Of a stretch of DNA of 64,000 nt, positions 34,868 to 47,056 are shown one piece after another. The stretch spans positions 205,680,001 to 205,744,000 of the forward strand of contig NC_135786.1 in assembly GCF_051106095.1 (NCBI RefSeq), in the 5' to 3' direction. This stretch comes from Pogona vitticeps (lineage: Eukaryota > Chordata > Lepidosauria > Squamata > Agamidae). The position numbers and the translations under genes are program-made. Each line of letters opens with the position of its first letter. Within the stretch, counting starts at the first letter, position 1. The notes under the pieces are model-generated. The model was not told the origin of the DNA. It did no database searches and saw nothing but the letters and a program-made list of their open reading frames with translations.

Positions 34868-37477
34868 GTTGGTGAAAAAATTATGAACATATGTATCTGC
34901 CTTCCATTGAACCAGACCACTGGTCCATTTATACCTGTATTCCTTGCTGTGAGCAATGGAAGGTCTCTGGTGCTCTTAGGTAGAGAGGCTGTTCCTGACA
35001 ATAGTTGTGGTCTTGTAAGGTGGTGACTTTCTGTTTGCAAAACACTAAGCACTGCACCCACTTTGTAGACTATTCCTTGTGTTAGATTTTATTTAAGTGT
35101 TAATAACAAGACTGTTCTCCAACAGGCTTCTTTATTATTTATTTAAGACTATGCATGAAATGAATTTAAGCACTTTGGGTCCCAGAGAGTCCCAAGGTCA
35201 AAAAGCACAAGCATACACAAACAAACTGATTAGATACTTTCTCTCTCCCTGATATGTGATTAATACTTCTCACTTCTAAATTACATCTTGCAGCTTCTCA
35301 TTCACATCACAGTCATCAGACCTCTGCTCCTAGTTCCTCTTTTCTATCCTCGATAAGCTCATTGTCAGGCTTGCTTAACCTTTACTGGAAAAACCACAAA
35401 GTTGTTAGCATAAAGGTCATTTCTAAGCAGGTTAACATAATAACTATTAATATCAGGCCAGGCATACTTTTTGCTTATTGATAATTGTATGACTAATTAA
35501 ATATTGTTCCCACACTAATAAGATGGAATAAATAGAAATATGAAGAGTTTCCCATTCTCCAATATTTCAGGGCCAGAAACTAAAGCCAGAGGAAAATTCC
35601 TATACTGTGAACGAGGCGGGGTCTCTCTGATGTCACAGGAAGTGTTTAGTTGAATGACAGCAACAGAATAAAATAATATGTTTGTGCACCAAAAAAAAGT
35701 TTTTAAAAAAGTTGTCTCCTTTCCTGAAGAAATGGGGGAACATAACAGTTATCTTTCAGCAAGCACTATGAAGCTGACAATCCTGTTGTGCTCACCTACA
35801 CGGAAGACTTTAAGTACTAGGTGATCACTTGTTTATCCAAGGTCAAGGCTTTGAATACTCAAAAGTCCAGGTTTAATGGTTTTAAATGGCAAAACTTACA
35901 TGCTTTAATGGTTTTAAATAGCAAAACTTCCATGCTTGTATTAAAGTGATAATCTATTCAACAGTTAACCGACTTCAGTTTAATTTATTGTGTTTTGGGC
36001 TGCACTTTTTAAAAAATGTATGCTGTAAACCACCTAGCGTCTCCATAACCTGAAGTAATGGTTTCAAATTATAGAAAAGAGACTTTGACTAAACACTAGG
36101 AAGAGCAGGAAGAGCTGCTCAGCAATGGAAACTACTACCTTATGTTGAAAATTTTTGTATTTCTGCATTTTTTTTATTTATGTTAAAATTCCCTTTTGCT
36201 AGTAGCAGAGGTAAAGAGAGCCACAGAGCAGAATAGCTACAGGTTCCCCAGAGTCTACCCCTTTCTCATTAACTGACTCTTAAAAATTGAAATAACTCAC
36301 TCTGAGGCATTTGTAGGGGAAGCAATAAAAACTTTTCTTTAGTTACAGTTGCTTAAAATATAGACTTGTGTATGGTGCTAGCTTTACTGCACTCATACTG
36401 ACAACCAGCTGAGCAAATTAACAGCAAACAACTGACTCCTACAGTCTAGAGAGGGGAGAGGGAAAAGACATTCAGCAGAAAGGTGGGGCTCTCTTTGAAT
36501 TCAGATGCTGAAAAGAACAAATGAAGTGCTGGATAGATAATCACCCCAGCCCAGAAAATGTCAAACAAATACTCGAGCCACTGCTGAGCCAAAGCTTCAG
36601 CAGCGTGGCTCATCTTTGACTCCCTCCCTGGATAACACGAGACCCTCTGTCTCATAAGTTGGACGAGAGGGGGGAACGTTAAGCTGTTTAAGGGATGTTC
36701 CCCCCTCTCCCTGCCCTCTTCCTTTATTGGCATCAGCGAAGACTAGAGCTCCGCTGCTTGGATCTTTACTTGCTGCATCATTTACGAGGCCTACAAGGAA
36801 CAACACTCTGGAGGCTGGGAGAGTAGCATTGGCTCCCTCCTGCAATTTGATACCTATTTTGTTTGATTGGCATTCCTTTGTTTAATTTTGCTTAATTTGT
36901 TAAAAGATTGATTTATTTATTTTGAATATTTACTGTTGCTGGGGATTGAGTAGTTGCAAGGAGGGGGGCATGACTGCATGGCTTGCGCAGATCGTGCTTC
37001 AGCACAAGTGGAGTTAGGAATACGTTTTTGCTCCAGAAACAAACAAACAAACAAATAGAAAAGAAAAGAGATTGGAAAGGGAAATGGACTAGGGGGATCA
37101 GAGGGTCCGGTAAAGAACCGAGGTAATTGTTTAGCCAGCCCGTGAACTTACAGTTGGCAAGGTCTGGCTAAATTCAGGGCAACAGAGGTGCGGTCCGGCT
37201 TCTTAGGGCTCCAGCTGTTTGTGGTGTACACTGGGGCTGCTTGGCGCCTTGGCCGCTAGAAATCTGATCTCTTCTCCACCACACCATTCTTCCCTTCCCA
37301 ATGGTCAGCATTTGGAGGAGATTGTTGGCAATTCACTCAAATAGCGCCATCTGTTGGGTCACATAGCGAGGCGCCAAAGAGAAATTCACATTAACATTTT
37401 CAACGGCCTTGATAAATTAGGGATTGTATTTTAAAAAGGACATTTTTAATCTTTTATACCATAAAATATATACACTA
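34868..37477. other. Unassigned sequence with a 32-bp tandem duplication
   Basis: No gene recognised. A 32-bp unit (tttaatggttttaaat...) is repeated in tandem at 35872-35903 and 35904-35935 with 2 differences. A possible L2 3' end lies near 36000-36060 (gctgtaaaccacctagcg). 36600-37400 is richer in GC and may be an unidentified old repeat, with an (AAAC)n run at about 37038-37057. Confidence 0.4.
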
Positions 37478-37582
<105 letters not shown>

Positions 37583-37659
37583 CTTCGTAGTTTGCGTGAA
37601 TCATTACTTTTAGGTGAGGACAGCAACCTCTATTTGATAGATTCATAGATTGCATTAGT

Positions 37660-37687
37660 AATTAATTAATTAATTAATTAATTAATT
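37660..37687 (+). repeat. (TTAA)n short array
   Basis: About seven tetranucleotide units in otherwise AT-rich DNA, just before the DIRS element. Confidence 0.9.
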
Positions 37688-37799
37688 GTAATTATTTAAA
37701 TTGATACTTGAGGTAGGAATTGCTTAATACAAATTAATTAAGTGCATTAATTCATTTAATAGCATTGATTTGGCTTAATAATTTAATTACCAAAAATTA

Positions 37800-40700
37800 C
37801 TTATGGAATCCATTGAAAGTGTAGTTTGGTTAGACGCGTAGTGCTCGTTTACTGGTTTGTGTGCTAGATCCATAATGGCATCACACAAAGGTCAGGGTAA
37901 CAAAAAAGGAAAACAACCAGCCAGTAAAAGGCCAGTTCCACAAGTGTCTCCACCTCAGTCTTCATCAGACGAGGAATCCAGGCCTGTATGGCAGCAGCAC
38001 CAGAAGAAAAAATCTGCTCTTGAGGCTGAACAGCTGGCAAGGCAGACCCCACAGACTTGCGAGGCTCAGACACAACATTCAGCTAGGGAGGCCAAAAGCC
38101 ATCATAGGGCCAAACTCAAAGCTATAGCCGATGACCTAATGTCCAGATTTGCTATTCTTGAAGCGGAGCAACAGCCAGACGGGACATCCAGATGTGATGC
38201 AAATGGGGCAACTGCAACTCCTCGGTCACGCGGCAGAGACAGGGTGTAGGTGATCATGGAACAAAGGAAGGCTAATTGCCTTAGAACAAAGGAGTCGACA
38301 GCACAGATGTCCAGACCAGTGGATCCTAGCAGCAATGCCCTGAGAGCTCTTTTATTTACTTAGCATGATTTACACAGTATTCTGTGAGCCAATCCTAGTT
38401 AATCGTAACTAGGATTGGCTCTACTTCTAAGTGAAAGGGCAGAATAAGGAGTTACCCCACCTGCTGGCAGCTGCTGCTTCCTGCCAGGAGTATATGCACT
38501 TTACTGGAACAGAATGCAGCTACAACCTTTAAGCAGAATTTTCCAACACAGGGATAGAAGGTCATCAACCCTGGCAGCATCCGTGTCAGCAGCTATGGTT
38601 TATGACAGGCAGGACACTGGTGATGAGGCCAGCCCTGAACGGCTTTATGGCAGGGAAAGGGTAAGCATGGCAGCACCTTCATCAGGTGAGTCAGCCGCTG
38701 CATCGGGCACTCATTCACCAATCCCTGCTTGGCCTTGGGCTGGCAGTGGACAATTTAAGTCCCCCTTTTACATGCCTTAGGGTCCTGAACACTAAATGGC
38801 CTTGTTCAAGCACACAGTTTGGTGGATGGGCTGCACCATATAACCCAGGGTGCATTTCCATCCCCGTTGAATGTTACGACCGGGGTAGGGATTTGGCCAT
38901 ACCCATCTGTTCCTGACATGGCTTACAATACCATTCCTTTATGAGCGTTGCCTTTTGGTGACTACTTGATGCCTCTGGGCGATCAGCTTACCCCGGTGAC
39001 CCAGGAAAATATATGAAGGATTATTAGATAGATTTATTTGAGTTGCTGAATAGAGATGTGGAGAAAAGGGATTTACACAAGGAAAATGATAAAGACAAGG
39101 AGAGACATAGGAGAAAGAAGCCAGATAGGACTTGGTCCAATTGGCTACCCGGATTTTTAATTTACACTGGGTTGGTTGTGAAGACCCAACCGTGGTGGGC
39201 TCAATCCCTCTTTCAATATTTGGACTTGATCTATGGGGCGTATATAGATGAATTGTGATGAATTGTTTCGTATGCGCAGTGTGATTCATCCAAATCTTTG
39301 TTGGGATGAGCCCCTGCTGGGTCTTTGGCTACAGTCTATGACACCAGCCAGGCCTAATTTAGGCAATAGGTTTGATAGCGGACATTTGAACAGAAAGACA
39401 GCCCCAAATCAAAATCCTCATGGAGGAGTGGGGCAGGTGGTTCAACCCCATTTGCTCTGCTGGGACTACAATGTCAAGGGTACTTGTACTAGGAAACCAT
39501 GTCATTTCGGGCATGAGTGTTCAGCATGTGGGGGTCAGCACCCCAATTCATCATGTTTCAGGGCTGGGGCTCAATGGCAGAATAGGGGCCCAGGATGAAG
39601 TTAAAAAACCAGTAGTGGCAGAGGTAACACTGGAAAAGGGTCCCAGCCCAGTTAGGGTTACAGTTTTGGAAGTTTGGCTGCGCGATTGGCCCCACAGGGA
39701 GAATGGTAGTTACTAATTAGACAGTTTTAAGTACTGCTTTAGGATCCTGGCAGTTGGTGAGCACAAAGCATTTTTTGCGCAGAATTTTAAATTGGTGCGT
39801 GGAATGGAAGATGTTGTACAGAAAAAAATCACCAAAGAAGTAAAGGGAGGGAGAGTATTGGGACCCTTCACGAAGGCCCCTTTGGAAACCTTAAGGGTTT
39901 CGCCTTTGGGAATAATTTCCAAAAAAGGCCCAGGATGAGTTTAGATTAATACACCATTTGTCCTACCCAGAGGGAGAGGCGGTAAACAATGCCTCCCTCA
40001 GGAACTTTGTACCATATGCTATACCTCTTTCGGCGAGGCAGTTTGCATGGTAAGGAAGTGTGGTGTAGGGGGCGGTGATGGCAAAATGTGATATTAAATC
40101 AGCTTTCCAGATTTTGCCAGTTCACCCACAGGATTTTGATCTGTTAGGTTTTCATTTTCAAGGATCCTTTTACATCAATAGAGCCTTACCCAAGGGCTGC
40201 TCAGTTTCATGCGCTGCACGTGAGCATTTCAGCTTGTTTATTGAATGGAAGCTCAGGTGCGGGGGGGGAGTAAGTTTACAGCCTGTTATCTAGATGATTA
40301 TCTTTTTTATGGTGAAAGGAACACAGGAAGGTGTAAATTTATTCTGAACACTTTTCAAGCAATGGCAGAGGAGCTAGGTTTACCACTGGCAGAGGAAAAA
40401 ACAGAGGGACCAGCTACGTCCCTGACTTTCCTCGGCATTGAGCTAGATACTGTACAACAGACATCGAAGCTGCCAGACAACAAATTAGCTGACCTCAAGA
40501 TTCAGATAGCATCACTATTGCAAAGGAAAAAGGTGTCCCTGTGAGAACTTCAGGAGATTGTAGGCCATTTAAACTTCATTGCAGAGCTGTGGTACTGGGA
40601 CATGCCTTTTTGCATTGGCTCTGTGACGCAATGATTGTGGGATGTGGTGGCACTGTGGGTTAAACCGTAGAAGCCTCTGTGCTGCAGGATCAGAAGACCA

Positions 40701-43090
40701 GGAGTTGCAAGATCGAATCCACGTGACAGAGTGAGCTCCTGTCACTTGTCCCAGCTCCTGCCAACCTAGCAGTTCAAAAGCATGTAAATGCAAATAGATA
40801 AATGGGTATCACCTCGGTGGGAAGGTAACAGCATTCCATGTCTAGTCGCGCTGGCCACATGACCATGGAAAGTGTCTTCAGACAATCACTGGCTCTGTGG
40901 CTTGGAAATGGGGATAAGCATGTGCCCTAGAGTGGGACACGATTAGACTAAATATCAAGGGGAACCTTTACTTTCCTGTGATGCAATGAAGGGTCTGCAT
41001 CGTCCTTTACATAGAATCAGGGTCACGCGTGGCATGAGTTTAGAGTCAGTTCTTAGCAGAGTTTAATGGAATATCTTTTTGGAGAGGAGAGATAGAGCTT
41101 ATGGCAGACTTCCAGGTTCATTAGGATGCTGCAGGTTCTTTAGGTTTCAGAATTTATTTCAGGGGAGGATGGTGTACCAGCACATGGCCAGAAGACTGGC
41201 ATCAGTCTGGTATTACCAGGGATCTAACATTCCTAGAATTTTTCCCAATAGTTGCCATGCTGTGACTATGAGCAGAGGAGTGGTCAAACTCTGTCGTGTG
41301 TTTTTGGTGTGACAATCAGGCAGTGGTTTACAGTGTAAATAAATTTACATCTCATTCAGAATGGGTCATGACGCTAGTTAGGGCATTCACACTGCAGGCT
41401 TTGAAATTCAGTATTTTGGTTCAGGCCCGACACGTTCCAGGGATAGACAAAAGATTAGCTGATGCATTGTCGTGTCAACAGATTGAGCAGTTCAGGGAGC
41501 TAAATCCAGGGGCCAATGAGTTCCCGGAGATTCTGCACCCAGAATTTTGGCAAATTGGTGCGAAGATGTGGAAAGAGCAATAGGCTTGGCCCTGCCACCG
41601 AGGACACGGAAAGGGCATTTAGCAGTGAGTATAGAGTCTCAAGAATTTAGGAAGCTGGTTAACCTAGAGCCAGTTTGGCCTGCTCCGGTGGATCACCTTC
41701 AACAATTCATTATGTATTTTAATAGAAGGGGATTGGCACCTGGAACTATTCAGGGTAGGTTGTCAGTGCTCGCCTTCTATGCTAGGATTAACAGCCACCA
41801 GGATTATTCATCAGATTACTGCATTACGAAAATGATTGAAGGCTGGTCCAAAGAAAGGGGCAGAGTTCAAGACACCAGGGCTCCCATATCACCTGAGTTG
41901 TTAGACCGCATCTATAAGCAGTGGGAGCTTCTGTGTAGGGTTGAGTATGAAATTATTTTGTTTAAAGCAGTGTCCTTGTTGATGTTTTTCAGGGCTTTCA
42001 GGATTAGCAAGGTAGTTGCTGCTGGAAAGAATGACAAGACTAGGGTAGCTCTGCAATGGCAAGATGTTAGGACTGTGGATGGGACAATTCAAATTCACAT
42101 TTGACGATCCAAGGCCAATCAACTAGGTAGCGGTGCTCACCTTATGCTAGCGCATTGCCATATAGAAAACATTTGCCTTGTGAAAGCCATGATTGCATAC
42201 TTGCAAGTTAGGGGACAAGACCAAGGCTACTTCCTTCAACATGGAGATTGTTTGCCATTAACAAAGTACCAGTTCTGGAAACTGACAGACGTAGCACTGG
42301 ATAGAGTTGGCATGCAGGGATTGAAATTTGGCACGCATTCCTTTAGAATTGGTGCAGCATCCACCGCTGCAGCCTTAGGATACAACACAGACAAAATTAA
42401 GTATTTGGGTCAGTGGTCTTCATCCAATTATCGTAGATACATCAGAACACTTCCTAATGTATAGGCAGGGGGCTGGTTTTTGTTGTATCTCTGCAGGTCC
42501 CGTGGTGATGGCGAGGTGGAGGCACATGGTGATTCTGGGCCACAATTTGGGTTTGGATGTCTTCCTGGAAGACATCAAGGAAGACTGGAAGACTGCTTGC
42601 TGAGTTTGAGAGGCTCGATGGCAGGCATGGGACTTAGCATGGCTAGTCCCTACGCTGTGGTGGGTAGTGCACATATAACAGGTTTTCGGGTGAGTCCCAT
42701 TGCAAACTCAGGTAAGCTATAGCCCATCTGACCTCCTAGCGCTGTGGATCATGTGATTACAGTGCTTGGGGGGAAAGATGTTCTGGGGCCACAACCGGAC
42801 CAACAATCAACAAGGAGAAGCTGGCTTGAGGTCCAGGAATGGTCAAATTGCAGCCAGCTGGGTTCTCGCTGTCTTTAAGACCGCAAAAACCTGGGGTCAG
42901 GGACTCGCCCATTTGTTGCTTAAGGGGTCCTTTGAGACCTCTGTGCTTTAACCTGATTCTGCACTATGGCAGGCCCCTGTTTGCCAAAGGATGGTAACAT
43001 TGATTATCCTTAATAAAGTGTGGCCTGTGTTTCAATCCATAATTCTTGTCTCGTGTCTTGATTCAGGGGTTGGGAGGGCAACTACAGGCA
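37800..43090 (+). mobile_element. DIRS-type tyrosine-recombinase retrotransposon, fossil
   Basis: Parts in order on the plus strand: a gag-like N-terminus (about 37870-38250, Lys/Gln/Ser-rich), a Cys/His knuckle (about 39460-39560, CSACGGQHPNSSCF), reverse transcriptase (about 40075-40540, with the YLDD catalytic box), RNase H (about 41290-41500, WCDNQAVVYSVNKFTS and ARHVPGIDKRLADALS), and a tyrosine recombinase (about 41580-42460) whose C-terminal GTHSFRIGAASTAA and LGQWSSSNYRRYIR are typical. The RT-RNase H-recombinase order and the absence of an integrase identify the DIRS group. The end near 43000 has an AATAAA-like signal. It is broken in many places (of the order of ten or more), so it is old. 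Exact termini were not resolved; DIRS insertion leaves no target duplication. A SINE lies inside. Confidence 0.88.
40635..40975 (+). mobile_element. Sauria SINE inserted in the DIRS element
   Basis: This is a full 341-bp SINE with a pol III promoter: box A tggcactgtgggttaaacc (about 40648-40666) and box B-like agatcgaatcc (40710-40720). After that come gtgagctcctgtcac, ctcctgccaacctagcag, aaatagataaatgggtatc, ctggccacatgacc and a tail ggggaacctttactttc. This is the squamate Sauria SINE, whose 3' end is shared with BovB LINEs. Flanking 14-bp repeats ctgtgacgcaatga (40621-40634) and ctgtgatgcaatga (40976-40989) differ at one CpG site. BovB reverse transcriptase is the known helper for its movement. 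Confidence 0.9.
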
Positions 43091-43119
43091 GCATGCAAGG
43101 GTTCAAATAAAACTCCAAA

Positions 43120-43287
43120 CACCTTCAAAGATCATGGACTCCCTTTCATTTGAGGTTTTTGAACTGTGGTTGGATAGCCATCTCACATGGATTCTTTAGT
43201 TGTAGATTTCTTGCTTTTTAAGGAGTTCACTTTGATGACACTTGATGCCTCTGGCAGCTCTACATTTCTATGATTCTGTGATAATCT
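43120..43287 (+). mobile_element. CR1 LINE 3' end
   Basis: ggttggatagccatctcaca, ggattctttagttgtagatttc, and a terminal tctacatttctatgattctg follow the CR1 3' UTR pattern (gatggccatctgtcagg...ttccaactctatgattct). It is 5'-truncated and noncoding, and lies just after the DIRS element. Confidence 0.72.
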
Positions 43288-44769
43288 CTGACCAACTACA
43301 AGTGGTTCACACAAAAGACAGCTTTTTATCATACTAGGTCTTCCAACATTTGCGATACAATGAACAGTTTGAAAATATTTTAAAAAGTAGAAATCTATTA
43401 TATTAATTAAGCTCTCAGCTCACTCATAATAATACATAGCCTCACCAGTTTTCCTTGTGGCTGCTAAACCTTACGTGTGCCCAACCAATACCTCAGCATT
43501 AGTCCTAAAGTTTCATGTGTAAGACATTATTCACAGTATGTTTTCTGTTATTTTGCATAGCATCATTCTTTGTGAAAATAATGTTTTTGCCTCAGGAGAA
43601 ATATTACAATTGAATGCAAAGCAATATATTTTTGGTACTAGGCCATGGTATTAGGATTTAATATTTTTAAAAATTACTTTGGCCATCAAGGCAACAGAGA
43701 CATGATAAAAAAAAGAAAGGGGGAGTAGAGGAGAATATGTAGATAATCTGTGGATAAAATACATTGTAGCTGCAACCGCAGATACGCTTATGCAGGGGAA
43801 AGGCATGCTAAGCTCAGTGGGGCATATTTCTGAGAAGATATGCACTCAGTACATATGTAAATTGCACAATAAATAATATAAAGGGATCACTGTCCCTTTT
43901 TGACCCTGCAGTTAGCTAGATATGTTACAATCTGCTTTTTAACATGGAATTATGTTGGTTGAAATCTATTCTTGGTAACTGGTGGGTTAAACCAAAATTA
44001 TTGCTTTTAAGTGGATTGAAATTCTATAGGTTACCATAAGAAAAAGGCTGAATATATAATATACATTATATGCATCATTCCTTGGTGGCTTAAGTTCTGT
44101 TGCATAGATACCAAAGATGTGATTCACCATGTCCTTTCTCAGCTTCCTCAAATAGCATGTGGTATCATAATTAGAATTAATAATAACATTAAAGACAGTA
44201 ATGACTATTGTCATAATATTCATCCCATAAATGATTGTACCAGTACTTTCCAAATCTCTCTCTCTTTTAAACACAAACACACACACACAGTATAATTACC
44301 ACATGAGCTAACTAGGGAAGTTTCTCCTGAAAGTAAGCAGTATAAAAATGATGCTGAAGTTTAGAAACATTGGACTTGCAATGAGAATTTACTAAGCTTG
44401 TAGGATACAAATGTAGTTGAACACAAAAACTGCTATACGGTATTTGAAAATGGCTATCCGCTTGTAAATTAAACAGAGAATGTAGACCTGTTCAGACATT
44501 CAGTAATTGTATCCATGAAGGGGAATTGGGATGTACATGAAGACCCACCTCTTCCCTCCTCAACCTTTCTTACTTCGTAGGAAAGTCTGGAAAGGAGACA
44601 TAACTATGTCTGGGTGGATGTGGTTACAGGGATTTTCAGGATTTCTGACAGAAGAAAGCCTTGCAGCTACATTTGGATGAATGAGAAGACCTTTTCCCTT
44701 CATGCCTTCCTAGTAAATTTAAGATTGCAGATGGGTGTGATCCCTTGTGAGGGCCAAATAAATAGGTGC
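43288..44769. other. Unassigned sequence
   Basis: No gene or named repeat recognised. The part near 44580-44770 may hold further decayed upstream sequence of the coding remnant that follows, but I could not align it. Confidence 0.4.
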
Positions 44770-45616
44770 GACAAGGGAAGATCGCCACAGTTGCTCTCTT
44801 AGTTGGTCTGCAGATTGGATACACCAAGTACTGCTGTTTTGGTTGTTGTGGGTTTTTCGGGCTGTTTGGCCATGTTCTGGAAGAAACGTTAGGACAAAAA
44901 ACCTCCAGAACATGGCCAAAGAGCCCAAAAAACCCACAATAACCATCGGATCCTAGCTGTGAAAGCCTTTGAGAACATACTGCGGATTTCCCTGAGAATG
45001 GGATAGTTGTCCAAGAGATTCCCACTACATCAAGACAGACTGGCCACTCCAACTGTCACTGAAGCCCAGTAGGGAAAGTGTCAAGCATCCATCACTTGTT
45101 GAATCTAGGAAGATTTTGTTACCACGCTTACACATCAAGCTGGGTCTGATGAAGAACTTTGTCAAGGCCATAGACAAAACACAAGCAGCTTTCAAGTACC
45201 TCCATGGAAAACTCCAAGGTTAAGTGAAGCTAAACTTGAGGAAGGTATTTGTTGGTATTTAGATTCATGAACTTCTTTGAGATTATGCATTTGACCATGT
45301 GCTGCAAGGCAGGGAAAATGTGGCATGGAATGCTTTCCAGTTAGCGGCAATGAATTTTTTCAGAAACAACAAGGCAGACAACTACAGGTTGTTAATGAAA
45401 AACCTCATAAAGGTATACAAAAGCCTTGGTTGCAACATGTCACTAAAGATGTGTACAGTTTTTGCTCTCTCACCTAGATTTTTTCCCATCAAACCAGAGC
45501 GGTGAGCAATGAGGACAGCGAGCAATTTCACCAGGACATTGCAACAGTGGAGAAAGGCTTACAGGGCAATTGAGCCTGCCTGTGAATGATTGGAGACTAT
45601 TGCTGGACAGTGACAA
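44770..45616 (+). pseudogene. Fossil of a widely distributed, unassigned transposon-associated protein
   Basis: Conserved blocks appear in order on the plus strand: LQIGYTKYCCF (44808-44840), EWDS (near 44996) with HYIK-like text soon after, LPRLHIKLGLMKNFVKA (about 45118-45168), an FVG.QI.EL-like block near 45250, a block near 45330-45450 (NVAWNAFQLAAMNFF), and EQFHQDI (about 45521-45541) with GDYCW (about 45595-45609). I recall the same order (GYTK..CFLC.WDSR, LPPLHIKLGLMK.FVKA, ERFHQDI, DYCW) from predicted proteins of unknown function in many insects, cnidarians and fishes, often multicopy. No catalytic function is known to me. The copy is decayed and carries a Penelope-like insertion at 44841-44977. 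An L2 element begins at 45627, directly after the last recognised block. Confidence 0.6.
44841..44977. mobile_element. Penelope-like foldback insertion
   Basis: Two 40-bp inverted arms (44841-44880 and 44905-44944, 37 of 40 matching; ccagaacatggcc and cccacaa are readable) flank a spacer holding gaaacgttagga, the 3' half of the hammerhead core seen at 34795-34806. The tail runs ...ctagctgtgaaagcc. Flanks tactgctgtttt (44829-44840) and tactgcggattt (44978-44989) agree at 9 of 12 positions and both encode the Tyr-Cys-x-Phe step of the interrupted protein, supporting a target duplication. Confidence 0.7.
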
Positions 45617-45626
45617 GAGATGCTCC

Positions 45627-47056
45627 AGTTATTTATTTATTTTAATTATTAAACTTATATGCCGCCCACACTATCCAAAGGTCTCTGGGCAGCTTACAAC
45701 AATTTGAATTCAATAAAAAGATAAAAACCATTAAAATACAATTAAAAATGCAATGCTCCAAAAATTGCATTGTAGGACCCACAGTTGATACTATTTCAAT
45801 TAAAAACCTTCTGGAACAGGAAGGTTTTGACCTGGGGCTGAACCATCATCAACGTCGCTGCCAGACTAATCTCCCTCGAGATGGCGTTTCATAGTCTGGG
45901 GGCAGCTGCCAAAAAGGCCCTTTGTCTACAAGCCATCTTTCTTACTTCCTAGGAGGATGGCTCTTTCAGGAGGGCCCCCTGGCTAGATCTTTATTGCCAG
46001 GTAGGTTCATATGGAAGGAGGCAGTCCTTCAGGTATCCAGGCCCAAACTGTTTAGGGCATTATACGTCAAAACAAGCACTTTGAATTAGGCCTGGGCAGC
46101 GACTGGTAACCAATATATTTTGAACAGAATTAGCTTGATGTGTTCCCTAGTGGCCCCACCACTCACCAGCTGTGCAGCTCGATTCTGAACCATTGCAGTA
46201 ACCAGACTCTCTTCAAAGGCAGCCACATGTACAGTGCATTGCAGTAATCTATATGGGATGTTACCAGTGCATGCATAACTGCCATGAGACTCTGTTTATC
46301 TGGGTAGGGCCGTAGCTGGTATAATTTCCATAGCTGAAGGAAGGTGCTCCTGGCCACTGAGTTCACCTGTGGGCCCTGTCCCTTAGGAGGAGTGCAACCC
46401 CATTCAGGGCAGGGAAATGGTCCTATAGCCTGTCCAGCAAAGCACCTATTAACAGCATTTCTGTCTTGTCTTGATTGAGTTTCAATTTATTAACCCTCAT
46501 CCAGTCCATTATCAGGTCGTGGCACAAGTTCAGCACAGAAACTGCCTCACCTGGATTGGTGGAAAACGAGAGGTAGAGCTAAATGTCATTAGCATATTGC
46601 TGACTCCTCAGCCCAAACCTCTGATGGCCTCTCCCAGCGGTTCCATGTAGATGTTGAACAGCATGTGGGACAGTATTGAGCCCTGAGGCACCCCATGACA
46701 TAAATGCCATGGGGCAGAGCAACTGTCCCCCAGCATTACCTTCTGGAAATGGTCAGTCAGGAAACACCATAAAGCGGTGTCCTCAACTCCCAACCAAGCC
46801 AGCCTATCCAGAAGGACACCATGGTTGATTGTGTCAAAAGCCGCTGAGAGGAGTATCAACAGGGTAACACTCCCCCTGTCTCTCTCCCAGCAAAGGTCAT
46901 CGTACAGGGCGACCAAGACAGTCTCTGTACGAAAGCCCAGCCTGAAACCCGATTGAAATGGATCCAGAAAATCCATTTCATCCTGCAATGCCTGGAGTTG
47001 GCCGGCCACAACCCACTCCAACACCTTTGCCCAAATAAGAGAGGTTTGCCACTGGT
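45627..47056 (-). mobile_element. L2-type LINE, 5'-truncated
   Basis: Minus-strand RT blocks run from about 47010 down to 46560: FLDPFQSGFRLGFRTETVLVA, LSAAFDTINHGVLLDRL, GVPQGSILSHMLFNIYM, then a YAND-type version of the YADD box followed by LYLSF. C-terminal pieces follow (STFLQLWKLYQLRPY near 46330, GYLKDCLLPY near 46030). The 3' end near 45640-45700 is gctgcccagagaccttt, gtgggcggcatata plus an A/T-rich tail. Stops and frame changes break it. L2 encodes an endonuclease-RT; only the RT and C-terminus remain here. Confidence 0.82.

Noticed and set aside
36446-36845. Possible first exon or promoter region in GC-richer DNA
   Set aside because: No CpG clustering, no convincing splice donor and no domain in the frames.
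40648-40720. tRNA gene
   Set aside because: The A and B boxes belong to the head of the Sauria SINE, which has full SINE structure and target duplications.
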